Shown: positions 37,099 through 48,831 of the stretch, one piece after another
Numbering within the stretch: the first letter of the stretch is position 1
How the letters are laid out: each line of letters opens with the position of its first letter
DNA from: Laetiporus sulphureus 93-53
Lineage: Eukaryota > Basidiomycota > Agaricomycetes > Polyporales > Laetiporaceae
DNA: 64,000 nucleotides
Reading direction: 5' to 3'
Assembly: GCF_001632365.1 (NCBI RefSeq)
Contig: NW_024468578.1
Location: 2,972 to 66,971 of the forward strand
Position numbers and translations under genes: made by a program
Notes under the pieces: model-generated
Databases searched by the model: none
Told to the model about the DNA's origin: nothing
Seen by the model: the letters and a program-made list of their open reading frames with translations, nothing else

Positions 37099-37759
37099 TG
37101 GCGTCTCTGGAAGTCTGACGCTCACTCATCCTCGACATGCAGAGGCGCTCGACGCATGCTGTGGGGACTATAAAACAGAACGCTTCTGAATTTTGAAGAT
37201 ATCGCTTTGTTGCTTCAAGGCGCCGTTTTGATTTGTATAGCATCGGAACGCTCTCCATCTCACTGTCTTTCCACCCATTGGATGTTTGGGTTTCTTATCT
37301 TTTCTGATATATTTCGGCACATTAACGTTTATGCCTGTTATAGTTCCTCAGCAGACGATCACGACTGCACCACCACGTATAGTACGTTCATTTGTTTTCG
37401 GAACAGCGAGCGCAAGTTTGCGGCCAAACACGCGAGAGACGAAGCCGACGCATATTCGTGTGGCGCCCCAGTGCATCGCTTTTTGAGACATGGCTGTGCA
37501 AAGAGGTCCGTTTGCGCTATCTGGATACGGCGGGTTCTGGAGCGCATCTACGAGTACATCGACTGAAGATGGCTGCGGCTCGGATCGCGTTATCTACGTT
37601 CCATGCTCTCGACCAGCTGGGAACAGTGCCCAGGCCCACCAGGCTTCTGGTACGATAGAACACGAGAAGGTTGAGGCGGTGAGTAAGACAGTGCTGCTTC
37701 GACTGTCGTCTTTGTCAAAGTGCTGCTCTCCGTCTAGGTAGCAAGCTCCGCGAATCCTT

Positions 37760-38155
37760 TCATGGGCTGGCTGATCCCCGCGGAGGGTACGGATGAACGA
37801 GCGGTATCCCGGACTGGATGGGTTTGTCGAAGCAGGCCAGATCTACGCTACTTCGGAATCCTGACGCTGTTAATGATCGTGCCCAATGGGATCGATCATG
37901 AATCACGATCGATCTTGTGGAGGCTCCTACGAAGCCATCGTTCCTGCAGATCACGGAACGATGCTGTCTGCAGGTCACTATGGCCTCGACATGCGAGATC
38001 TCCTCGAGAACATCCTCCCGAACAACAGCAGTCGAGGGCGAGGGTGATGCTGTGTGCCCTTTCGCGTCACGGAGCTACTTCAAGAAGGAATGCAGCTCTG
38101 TGCCATTGGCATATGTCTTCGACGATGTGCGCCGATTAGGTGTCTGGCCGGTGGT
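37760..38155 (+). pseudogene. Rearranged fragment of a caspase-like gene with internal inversion
   Basis: Positions 37,912-37,985 match the coding (-) strand of the 44,747-46,062 gene (GGAGGCTCCTACGAAGCCAT, then ATGCTGTCTGCAG). Positions 37,988-38,150 match the opposite, + strand of the same gene at about 45,120-45,262 (CTCCTCGAGAACATCCTCCC, then CTTCGACGATGT). The segment that should encode the catalytic-Cys loop has therefore been flipped in place. No open frame survives across the junction. Confidence 0.75.
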
Positions 38156-39081
38156 AAATGCTTTTAATTCTTGAGACACTACAAGCACATTAGCGATAGA
38201 GCCCGGTACACGCAGTACATATTGGACTTTCTCTTGCAGTTATCACAAATACATCCACCGATGTGGATTCATGGCTACATCGCCACTATCGCAAGCCAGA
38301 ATGAAGCAGAGAGGTATGCGAAGATCTTGTTGGTCCTGCCATCAAGTACGCTGAATAACATTTTTTTCAACGGGACCGATAGCTACCGAGATGTTGATAT
38401 TGAAGAGGCTGAGCCCGCGTTACTTGCTTATCCAGGCTTTCGTCCAGGCGATCCAGCGCGTCCGATGTGTGCTGCGCTCTCTCGTTTGCATCTGCATCTG
38501 CCATCGTATGCTGCCTATGCAAAACCAAGTGTACTCTTGAAGAGGTATGCACGGCGGTGAGTATGTCTCCAAATCAAGGCAAATCGTGTTCTGTAACACT
38601 TGCCTACTGGCAATCGCATGGAATCCTACTCTCGTAGCTTTCTCACTGCCCATATATCAGTGCCCCGCGTCGTGATCCTCATTGCTAGGAACGTTTACTA
38701 CTGACAATCCTTTCGACAGCCCCATGTACACCTTTGCTCTTGGCGACATTTCACACCAATTTTTGACATCGTATGCCTTGCAGGCTCACTAGAACGGTAG
38801 CCTGTGTAGGACTGCTTTAGGAGCTATGCTGCGATTGCATTTCTGGTCGCGTTCTGGGAACATCATAAGGAAGCAAGACAAAACTTTACCGCGATCCCAC
38901 AGCTCAAACGTTTCTGCACAATACGTGCTGGAAGACTCGAGCCTCTCACGATTGGCATAAACCTCACAATGCATGCGATTGACGTGAGCTTTCCATTACG
39001 AACAGTGGCGAGCATTCTGAATATTAAGTATACAAGATTAGGGGAAGTATGGGATGACGCCTGACTTTCAGAAGGGACAAT
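38156..39081. other. Intergenic
   Basis: A 129-codon frame at 38171-38560 (+) starts directly after the caspase fragment (IHPPMWIHGYIATIASQNEA). I recognise no domain and see no promoter, so it is only noted. Otherwise nothing seen. Confidence 0.35.
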
Positions 39082-41436
39082 TCAATGGAAAATAAGCCCT
39101 TGAAGGGTCTGGTTCCCGAAGCGTGCGAGCGTTTCATTTACCGTTCCACCTCTTTTCTGTACAATATTCTGAAATGCGCCTCTGAACTCCGCGAACGCAT
39201 CGCCATACGCATCTTCTCTGATATATTGTTCGATCGGCTTTCCTCGAACCAAAAGGCCCGACCACTGCTTTGCCCAATGCGGACGCGGATTCATCGTCCT
39301 TCCGTCTTCGCCTTTAGTATCATAGCTTGTCCACCGATCCGTGACCTCCTGGCAAAACGACGCCCATTCGCTTTGTGGACTGGCGAGCGTCGTGAGGACC
39401 TCGATGGATACGGTTCCACTGGCGTTTCCGCGTTGCGGAGCGAGAAGTACAGATGACTGTCCTGTCAGCCGCATTTCGAGCGCGACGCGGGCGGGGGCAT
39501 CATGGATGCGGGCGTACATCGCGGATATTCCGTCCCACCTACTGTTGTGTTAGAGCCTATCCTAGATCCTTCGAAGCGCGAACATACCATGCACGTTGGA
39601 TGGTCTCGTAGTGCCGCTCGCCATTCTGCGAAGGGATGGGAATCTCCCACTCCGAATCCCAGCAGCGGAAGTTCTCTACTCGCATAATCGTTGGTTGTGT
39701 AAATGCCCACTGGTCGAGAGAGCTCAAACTTTGTGACACTCACGGATTCCACGTCTGAAATGCAGCGCTTCGCTCACATACGTCTCAATGGCATTCTTCG
39801 GGTCGGTGATGTTCGGCAGTACAGCCATGGTCGCGAGGCCAAACAGCCAGGCTTGCATGTAGCCGGGCAAGTCCTTCCAGAGGAAGAAGCTCGTAATCTC
39901 CTGCGCAACCGTCTCCTGGAGCTACACAGAAGTATCTGAGTTGAGACTGTCGAAAAAGGCTGTTGATGTACAATGCGGCGTACCTCTTGCGACTTCACGC
40001 CGGTAAGCCAATTGTTGCCAGGATATGCTTGCAGATGGGCATCCTGTGGTGTCATGTCACGTCCTGACGAGGTGGAAGGTAAGTGAAACTAAATTATATC
40101 ATAGTAGAGGCATGCTTACGTTTCCACGTATTAACCCAGCACGTTTCCTGGTACGGAAACCAGAACCATTCGAGGTAGTAATCCTCCTTGCACCTTCGTA
40201 CGAAATCTAGCCGTGCTTCCTCCAATTGCTTCTCGGTGATCTTCTCCTTCTTCATCATTTGTTCCACTTGAGGAGGCAGTTGATAATCCTTCGGCGGCGG
40301 TATGGCCAACGGAAGTGGCTTGTGCACCGGCATAAGCTCCGCCACACCCATCTGATCGAGCTGCAACGTGACCGATATCACAACACCCAATAAGCCGAAA
40401 CATCCGCTCGCAGCGCGGAGCTCCTCTGCATCATTCACAATCTGCAGACCGCCATGCACGTCCACATAGCACACCTCCACGACGAGGTCGGAGAGCGTGC
40501 TCGACCCAAAGCCCGAGCCGTGGCAGATGGGCCCGTTCGTCCCGCCGAACGTGACCTCGAGCATAATCACGTTGAACGGCATGCACCACGTCTTGTTATC
40601 GAAGCACCATTGGCGGAACTGGTCGTTCGTCGTGCCGGCCATGATCTTGCAGAAGGCCTTCCTCGGCGGAGGCGCGCGCCCGGCGATGGTGGGGACGAGC
40701 TGGATCCCTGCGAGCTCCGTCGTCCAGTCCTTGGGGGGTTGCTTGTAAGGTAGCTTTGTGAGGCTCTCGACGGGAAGGAACATGATGATGACGTCTCCGT
40801 CGGCACCGTACAGATCTCTATAAGACTTGTCAACTCATTTACACACCTCATGCAGTTCACTGTGACTCACGACCAGGTGTGACGGAACGCGGACACGCGG
40901 ACGCGTTTCCCCTTATTCGCAGCCCACTTCACCACCTCGCATACCCCTCGGATCGTCCGCACCACAAGCGTATGGCTCGGTGTATACTGCACAGTGCGTC
41001 CCCAATTGAGGAACTCCGGACTGTCGCGGTGCTCCAGGGAACGCACAAGGTGCTGAACGTCGTCCTGGACCTTGTGTCCGGCTTCTATCATCTCATGGAA
41101 CGGTTCGAGCCGAAAGAGCGCAGGCTCGCTGGACTCTGCCTTCCGCGAGAGCTCTGAAGTGTTGACGTCCTGGAGTTTGGAGAGCGCTTGCTCGACATCC
41201 TGGAAGTGGTCGACGTGTGGCTCTTCTACCGCTTGGAGCAGGGTGATCAATGGATTGAGTCGCTCATCGTCTGCGACCATGGACGCTAGGATCTCCTTGA
41301 ATTTGTCATGCTACCGAAAGACATAAGCCACCGTGGGTAAGCTGTGCGGTACTCGATCCTGACTTACGCTGAGCGTTGCGTTAACATCCGTCGTTAATGG
41401 CAATAATGAAGTTGGCGCTGGGGTATTGCCAATCAT
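39082..41436 (-). CDS. FAD-dependent oxidoreductase (PCMH-type, sugar-lactone-oxidase-like)
   Basis: Oxidises an alcohol or lactone using bound FAD; the N-terminal half resembles the D-arabinono-/L-gulono-lactone oxidase group. Exons 41436-41368, 41310-40871, 40817-40120, 40063-39984, 39921-39744, 39675-39588 and 39538-39082 give 669 aa. Landmarks: LNWGRTVQYTPSHTLVVRTI (PCMH entry), VRVSAFRHTWS (usual flavin-attachment region, R-H-S-like), GFGSSTLSDLV, SGCFGLLGVVISVTLQLDQM, EWFWFPYQ and PRPHWAKQW, the conserved C-terminal ALO-type motif. The last exon's donor (GTATGT) was chosen to give WWDGISAMYA. No signal peptide. The substrate is unknown. A fragment of its 3' end is duplicated at 34.2 kb. 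Confidence 0.85.
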
Positions 41437-42706
41437 TGTTGTTAAGGACGAAATTGTGAGTGACACCGTACACAGGAGTGAGAATAAGTGAGGGTGCCTG
41501 CTGATGGGTATGGCACACGCATCGCGACGATGGGCGTTGACCCACACTATGTACTGGAGGGCCCATCAAACTATATCCATCGGAGTGATAGGTACCCGCT
41601 ATCGCGAGAGCGCCAAACATGCCATCAGCGAGAGCAGTGCCCCTGACATATCACATGTGAAGATGCGCCGCGATGGGCTACAGATATACTGCAAAGGTGT
41701 CGGTCAACCATGACGAATTGGTGCAATTGTTGTTCATGAAGAAAACATACTACCACTGTGCGCGGTCGATGATGAGGTACGACATTCTTGAGGTATGTAA
41801 GCGGTCTTCGAGGAGGAAGGTACGCAGCTGACGCAGTGCGCGCCCAGTGCGCCGAAAATCGGACGAGAGGCTGTTCGAAACCAACGCCGACGGTGCAGTA
41901 GCGCCTATCTATATGTAATTTCGAGCAAATAAATGGTCATGAGATGGGCGGATCTACCACGGAGATGCACCGCCAAATTTACTCACTGACTATCTGTTGA
42001 CTTCATCACAGCGGCCGTGCTGTCCTACTCGCTGAGGCTGGACTTTCCCTCTTCCCAACTTCGTTTAGACGCAATGGCAATTTCCGCGACCAAAGTGGCT
42101 GGGCACCGGCCCTCACTGTTGCGCTGATGTGCTTTGAAAGTAACATGCAGTCGGTATGAGGTCTAACACTGGTATTAGATCGAGTAAGCTTGTTTGCAAG
42201 TGACAGTACTTCTATGGACTGTGCCAACGTTATTTCAGATCTGCCTATGCTCCAGCTCTCGACTGATCATCTAAAGCGCGCGACAAAGTCTACTTACAAC
42301 TTGGACACCAAAGCAAAGAACAGGTTAAGCGCTTTCGGCGTCCGCCGTAGCGTACGCGAGGGCGAGGGAGAGGCGCTGTCATCGCTGCTTTGTCATGTGG
42401 ATCACGTGCAAAACGAGTCGTCGGGGTGGCTGCGAATTCTGTTCACGGCGCTGTAGCTCATCGACGGTCTCGTCAATGCTCTGTCTCAAGTCTTCCGACA
42501 ATATTTACTTTTCTTCAATCTGACTGCTGGGTCCCTTTGTTTTCTGGATGTCCTTGCTCACTCTATCATCCGGTCGGAACCCTGGGTGGGTCCTGGCCTG
42601 CTCAACCATCAAGCAATGTATGCCATCATGCCGGCCGAAGTCGTAGTCCCCCTAAATATGATATAAAACAAGTTCCCGATTCACGAGAGGGCATCCGCAC
42701 ATCAGT
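41437..42706. promoter_or_regulatory. Divergent intergenic region with TATA box
   Basis: Lies between the divergent FAD enzyme and oxidoreductase genes, a candidate shared control region. GATATAAAAC near 42,657 is about 45 bp upstream of the next ATG. Open frames at 42190-42456 and 42390-42710 (+) have no coding character. Confidence 0.45.
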
Positions 42707-44022
42707 ATGACCCTCCCACCGACCACCCAAAGGGCCCTTGTCCTTACCGACAAGCATGGCGTCTTCGTCGTCACCCACGTCCCCGTCCCCCACCCCGGGC
42801 CGGGCGAGTTGCTCATCAAGATACATGCATCCGCTCTCAACTCTCTCGACATCAAAGTGCAGGAATACGGCGTATTCGTGACACACTACCCTGCGGTGCT
42901 CGGCATGGACATCGCGGGGACCGTGGAGACGCTGGGCGAAGGCGTAGTTGGATTTGAGAAGGGCGATCGGGTGTATGTCACGATACACTTTCTTGCGTGA
43001 TGCGATCTTTGACGACCCGAGCTAGCATCGTGGAAAGTTACTACGAGAACTCGCACGCCGGGTTCCAGCAATACACGCTCGCGCGCGCCGATCTCGTCGC
43101 CAAGGCAGGTTTTTCGATCAAACCCCGTCCCATATACCAAGCATTTGTTTAATCTCTTTATAGATCCCGTCTAATATCTCATTTGAGCAAGCTGCTACCC
43201 TCCCCGTGGGGCTTCTCACCGCCGCACTCGGCCTTTTCACCCAGAATCTGCCCCTAGACGCTGCACACGAAGGTGCGGGTCCCTTTGGCAGCGCAGGGCT
43301 CTTTCCGCCCTGGGACGCGGGCGGGCGTGGGAAGTACGCAGGAAAGCCATTCCTCGTCCTTGGTGCGTCTGGATCTGTGGGACAGTATGGTGCGTGCATT
43401 ACACCATGGTTTTCCATCATCTACTGGAATGCGGGTTTGGATCCCCTTCTTAGTTGTTCAGCTCGCGAAACTCGCCGGTTTCTCCCCGATCATTGCCACC
43501 GCCTCCCCGCATAATGCGCCCCTCCTTCTCTCCCTCGGCGCAACGCACTTCCTCGACCGGCACCTTTCCACGTCCTCTCTGCGTGCCGAGATCGCGAAGA
43601 TTACCTCTGCACCGTTCGAGGTCATCTTCGACGCCGTGTCATTCCCGCAGACGCAGCAGGAGGCGTACGACATTCTCGCGCCGGGAGGGACGCTCGTTCT
43701 CGTGCTGCCGCCGAAGATCAAGGTGAAGCCAGAGGAGCAAAAGCGCGTGGTGAAGGTCTTCGCGTCAGCGTATGTGTGTGAGCAGAATCGGGCTCTCACG
43801 TCGAGCTTGTTTAAGGCACTTCCCGGTCTGCTCGAGGAAGAGACTATCAAGGTACGTCCTCGTCACAAGTGCAGAACTGACTATAGCTGACTGCGTGTAC
43901 AGCCTAATCCGGTCGACCTCGTCCCTGGAGGATTGGGCGCTATTGCAGACGCGTTGGTGCGCTTCACCAATAACAAAGTGAGCGGCGTCAAGTTGGTCGT
44001 GCGCCCTCAGGAGACACAATGA
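42707..44022 (+). CDS. Zinc-type/quinone oxidoreductase (MDR, enoyl-reductase-like), copy 2
   Basis: Paralogue of the gene at 15,448-16,712 with the same five-exon structure: 42707-42972, 43026-43104, 43164-43389, 43454-43851, 43903-44022, giving 362 aa. Landmarks: GPGELLI, YPAVLGMDIAG, SSFQQY-equivalent GFQQYTLA, LGASGSVGQYVVQLAKLAGF (NADPH loop), TASPHNAPLL, LGATHFLDRH and VKLVVRP. Intron 2 (43105-43163) starts GCAGGT and ends TATAG; only this GC-AG choice keeps the frame. Compared with copy 1 it has an extra Gly/Pro-rich loop around LFPPWDAGGRG. The substrate is unknown. It faces the FAD oxidoreductase divergently. Confidence 0.9.
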
Positions 44023-44746
44023 GCCGTGCATGAACGGGATCGCGTGTGGCCGAACTGGACACATGTGAGACGACTTTGAACTTCAGATCTGAGGATACAT
44101 ACAGTTATGGAGGCTGTATTTAAATGTGTAAAACATTGATACATTGCGCGACTCGTTATAGATGCGGTCATCGAATGCGAACAGATGTTCGTTATGTAAA
44201 ACCGTCCTGGACTAATGCTCGAGGAAGACATGTCGGTGGCGCTGATAAACGCGTCGCGCGTAAACAAGGTGCACTCATTCGCTCGCCCACGGTCTGGTTG
44301 TTTGACCATCGAGGATCTGACTGCAACGTGTCTCTCTCTCTCAAGAAGTGGCACTTCACGTCACTCGTATGGTTGCAAGTGCAGTCCGAGGATTGAAGAC
44401 TGTTGTGACACCCCCAGCAGCCCCTAACATCAATATCTATATAACGTCGAGGGGATACTCCCTACCCTCGAGATTTCAAGCCAATTCCCTTGATTAGGAT
44501 AGCCACATACTGGTTGACGACACAAAGAGGCTGTAAAGGAAAGGACCTCCCGGCGATCGCTATCGATGGGGTGGCCAAGAACCTGTAATAATTACACTAC
44601 GCTTGCCTTTGCAGAACTTGACATGACTATCATACATCTGGCACACCAAACCGCGTCTTGCTCTAATTATACAAGTGTATGCCGTGCTCTTCGAAAAATC
44701 CGAGAGCGAAATCCTTCGTCTAAAGTGCTGACGGAGGCATTCACTG
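44023..44746. other. Convergent 3' interval
   Basis: Between the convergent oxidoreductase and caspase-like genes. A 90-codon frame at 44124-44396 (+) has no recognisable features. Nothing else seen. Confidence 0.4.
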
Positions 44747-46062
44747 TCACCGAGAACGATCGCAAACGCGAAAGAGCACGCTATCTTGGTGCTCGCCCAC
44801 AACCATGGGATGTTGCCGCTCGCCCAGGCTGACAAGCTTCGCCATCAGCCGAACGTACGTCATGGTGGTCAAACAGGTGGTCGAGCAAATCAACCGAAGT
44901 CGCCGCAGGAGAGCTCGTGTGAATGCACCGCCACGTACGGAATCCATCGCCAGCTCGTCCTCCTGACATGCCGCGAGCAGAACGTGTGATGTCATGTCAC
45001 GCTCCCAGTCGTTGTCTCCTGTGAGACAACGGACACAACGCTTGCGCTCGCATTGAGCGGTGCGCTGGTCGAGTCGTGGTGGGGGATGATGCAGGGGCGC
45101 CGCGGACCTGACCGCACGTGTCGCTGCGGGACCTCCTCGAGAACATCCTCCCGAATAACAACAGTCGAGGATGAGGGTGATGTTGTACCCTTTCGCATCG
45201 CGGAGTTGATTCAAGTAGGAATGGAGCTTGTGCTCGCATATATCTTCGACGATGTCGAGGCTGTCTGCTGATAGCATCTTTCCGCGATCTGCAGGGACGA
45301 TGGCCTCGTAGGAGCCTCCACGATCGTTCACATAGCGAGCTCCATGCCCTGCGAAGTAGATGATGATCGCATCGCCACGTTTGATCATGGGGTTGTTGAG
45401 TAGGTGGTCGTGCAAGGTTGTGATGATGGCTTCGCGAGTCGCGTTCCGGTCAAGCAGCAGGGAGATGTGGTCCTCTGGAACATGAAGAAAGTGCAGCAGG
45501 AACTCTCGAACAGCACATGCGTCCTTGACGGCTCCGTCCAACCATTGTGCATGGGCATACTTATTGGTGCCGATCACGACAGCCCAGACTGGATCAACAG
45601 GTGCGCTGGAGTTCTGTGAGAGATCAAAGTGAGGCGAGTCAGATTCACGTAATATTGAATATGAGGCGAACATACCAAGGATGCCGTTTTTAAGCGAGGA
45701 GGCGCAACTATGGAGGTGGTAGTTGGCTTAGGAAGAGGAAACATTGCTGAGAGGTAGCACATAATCTCGTCCTTCTCTTTCTTCTTGTGATTGAGTTCAC
45801 TGGATAACTGCAGGTATCCTTGGATTTCCGTCGGCTTGTCGTTCTTGGGATCTTCTCGTAAATCGGCGGCGGCTGAAAGATCGAGATAATGCATTCCAGG
45901 ATGACTTCTGGCTGCACACAGAGCAGCGCTTAATTTCTTGATTTCGTGATCTAAGATCTTATAACGTTCGTACAAGTCATCACGATAGCGTACCGAGCAG
46001 GCAACTGCAACCTGCACCATTCGAACGTCGGATATCAAAACTTCTGATCCCCCAGATGTCAT
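44747..46062 (-). CDS. Caspase/metacaspase-like protein (intact, p20-type domain)
   Basis: Predicted cysteine protease of clan CD, involved in cell death or proteostasis in related proteins. Exons 46062-45676 and 45613-44747 give 417 aa. The N-terminal 130 residues are helical and charged, probably coiled-coil (LDHEIKKLSAALCAARSH; ELNHKKKEKDEIM). The caspase fold starts at VWAVVIGTNKY. The dyad residues are present: His219 in YFAGHG and Cys281 in LILDCCYSGG. The acidic region GDNDWERDMTSHVLLAAC and the C-terminal part RQHPMVVGEHQDSVLF are shared with the 50-52 kb gene. There is no Pro/Gln-rich prodomain of classical fungal metacaspases, so metacaspase-like is the safer name. Confidence 0.85.
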
Positions 46063-47693
46063 GAACTAGGACAACGAGATTGGAGACCGCGGGGACTCAC
46101 ATGGATAGCGCTTGGTATGCACAGCTCACGAGCCACGATCAGTTTGTACAGCCGATCTACAGTTCCTGGGAAATAGAACGTGAAGGGTCGTGAAGGTCGT
46201 ACGTGCCAATACTCGCGGATTGTAAGACCCAGTCAACCGTTCGTGGAGAGCGAGTCAATAGTGACGGTGATACATTTTGCCCCACTTCGTATCAGCTGCG
46301 TTATGTACTCGACGCTGCAGCCTCGCCGGAGCGTATTAGGACAAGTATTGCCTATGGACTCGATCGCTCTCCCCGAGATCTAGGCTTGAAAGACGGCGTG
46401 CGCTTCATAGGCAACGTAATTGGTATGTCTTGCTCCGAGTGTCACGACGGTTGTTAGAACATTACAAATGCCAGGAATGTCAGGAATACTCATACAGACA
46501 GCGATCCAGACCATACTAGAAGCATGTTCATCTGTAGCACGGAACACGAAGGACTTAAAACGACCTGGCGAGGTTACTGATAAGGAGCCCGGGACGGAGA
46601 GATGAGGAAGCAGACGAGTAGCATCATAGGATGACGTGTACTGAGCTGTGCACTGAGCATTGAAAGGGACCTCGCGAGAGCTTTTGCCGAACGGACAACG
46701 CTCTGAGCGGCAGGCGCATCGAGGACAGGGACAGGCAAGCTCGGCGCTCTAGTATGAGGAATTTAAACTCCGACCCTCGTCTGCGATGAATCTCTCTGCT
46801 TATTGTGCAGCCTTCAGGCTTCGAGTGCAACGATTCGATCAATATGAGAGAAAATCGATCCTAAACAAGGTATCAAGGAGAAAGAAACGTTCCGATGGAC
46901 TGGCAGAAAACGGTTATTGCAAGCTATGTACAGCTTCTGCTTCGCTTTGTAACCATATTTCATAGACTGCACTCGCGATTACGTGCTGGGAGCACATCCA
47001 GCAAGAGGTTCGAAAAATCGAGTAATGTATTTATACTAGACAAACTTTGAGCGCTGTGCGAGCGTGATCGATTACGATCTCCACTGTCTCTAACGCTGCC
47101 AGTGCGGCTCGCTTCCAGCGGTCATGATCATCCTTGATGTTTGTTGGAGATTATTTTCATTGTGATCTTGGCCACAAACGGCTAAGATCAGTTACCATTT
47201 CAGGTCTTCGTATCTACAAATCCACGAAGTTATGGACAGCTCAAGCGTTGCGCGTCAACACATCCACTTTTATGGTAGTCCACTGTTCCTTCAAATTCAA
47301 CTACCTTGCTATCAACTGGCCAAACGGGCGAACTTATCCTGTGCATATAAATGCTGCGGCCACTCCTTGGGAAAAGACCAAACCTGCGTCAAAAATCTAC
47401 ATGTTTCTGCGCCCTGAATCTGAAGCATGCGTGAGTCAGACATTCTACGTGTGATTGAAGGTATGTGTCTACGTACCACGCATAGCAATGCCCACTCACG
47501 ATCGATCCGATTGGGCGTGATCGGCAACAGCGTCACTGCAGGCCGTCAGGATTTCAAGTTAGCATCTGGCCCGTTTCAAAAATCCCATTGAGTCTAAGAT
47601 CACCGCTCGTTCACTTTCAACTCTCGACTCTGAGCATCCACGTACCATATCCTCCCACGTTGGTCGTGACTTTCCACAATTTCCTCTTTAAAG
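46063..47693. other. Gene-poor interval
   Basis: No gene recognised. Frames at 46180-46605 and 47134-47454 (+) lack domain, promoter and splice support. The last part is the 5' region of the next gene. Confidence 0.4.
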
Positions 47694-48831
47694 ATGTCTA
47701 TCATCAATACAGCCCGCGCACGGTTGACTTCGGTCACAAACGCAAGTTTGCTTCGTCATCTCAGCGTCAACCACCGTGCTCGTACTGGCGCCGGTGCTAT
47801 CGACTCCGCAGACCGTCAATTACCTGTCAATACCATCCCTCCGACTGTTTCCCATGAATCAATCCGGAAGAGCACATTGCCAGAGAGCTCGAGCTTATCG
47901 GCGAGGAAGGACGAACTTAGTGCATTTGGAGCCCTTCAAGGAGAAGATAACTCTGTAATGGACGGTCCAGGTTTGGTTTGCAACTTTCTAGCCGTTGAGG
48001 TCCTTTCTTAAGTGTCACTTACTAGGTCTACGTGCATCTACATCCTCATCGATCTTCGATGATGACGACCCCGTTCATCTTGGCCTCCACCGTGATCGAC
48101 GACCTTCATGTGCTCCAGTGGGCCCGTCCATAGTGGCCAGTTGTCAATTTGCGAGTAACACTTCGCTCAACGTGGGACCTCCTTCAAGTTCCTCTTCCAT
48201 GAGCCTAATAGCCTCGGCTTCTTTCGACACGAACACGGTGCATGAAGCATTTTCAGCGCTTTCCTTGTCCTCTTCGCTGGCTTCAATTACGTCTCTACGG
48301 TCCTTGGCGTCCCAAGATGTTGGGCGCTCCTTCATACGCCGTGACACTGCTCTGCCTGATCTTCCACCTGCAACCCCGGCGACGCTAATGAAACTCGACC
48401 AACCTGCCCCTCTTCCAGAATCTCCACTCGCTCACTCGCGACGCGCTATTCCAGCTCCCTCCATGACTTTCACCGCGACTCCTTTTGAGTACGTCTTCTC
48501 CGCCCCTCTCTGGGAAGGTCTCTCGGCCGAGATGATCACCGCTTACGCGAAACGAGGCGACCGGCTGGCTGTCACCGTGGATGCGTGGCACCAAGAGAAA
48601 GACTGTGCGTAGCTAGTCGCGGGCTGGGGTCCGTGCAGCGCTCTCACCGCTTATATTGACGCGTATATTTGTCTATTAGCTCATTGCGAGTGGGAGATAT
48701 CCTTCTCTCCGCACGATGTCGACTTGACCACAACCCGTGTCCGGTTGGAAGCCGGTGGCATGCTCAACATCACGATCCGTAGGAATGAAGAGTATTCTGC
48801 AGAGGCTGATCCGCCTGTTATCCGATGTTAG
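47694..48831 (+). CDS. Hypothetical Ser-rich protein
   Basis: Not recognised. Exons 47694-47970, 48026-48604 and 48680-48831 join in phase and give 335 aa. The first 230 residues are low-complexity and Ser-rich (SMSLIASASF, LSLSSSLASITSL) and probably disordered. The last 100 residues are compact (FEYVFSAPLWEGLSAEMITA, HCEWEISFSP, RVRLEAGGMLNITI) and look like a small beta-rich domain. The stop at 48829 is followed by apparently non-coding DNA. An alternative is that further exons exist downstream. Confidence 0.55.

Larger units (their letters stand above)
34270..37745. repeat. Left arm of inverted segmental duplication
   Basis: Matches, in reverse orientation, about 49,190-53,010. Anchors shared with the other arm include a tract around GCACATGGCTGATGCATC (34,425), a TTCGAATGCAAGGAG block, a caspase-like gene, and a tail with CAAAGTGCTGCTCT (37,717). 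Divergence is substantial, with many indels, so this is not a recent copy. Boundaries are approximate. Confidence 0.75.

Noticed and set aside
38171..38560. 129-codon + strand frame
   Set aside because: No domain or promoter; begins in debris of the rearranged caspase fragment.
40121..40860. Antisense + strand frames of 83 to 99 codons
   Set aside because: They mirror GC-rich codons of the FAD oxidoreductase exon on the other strand.
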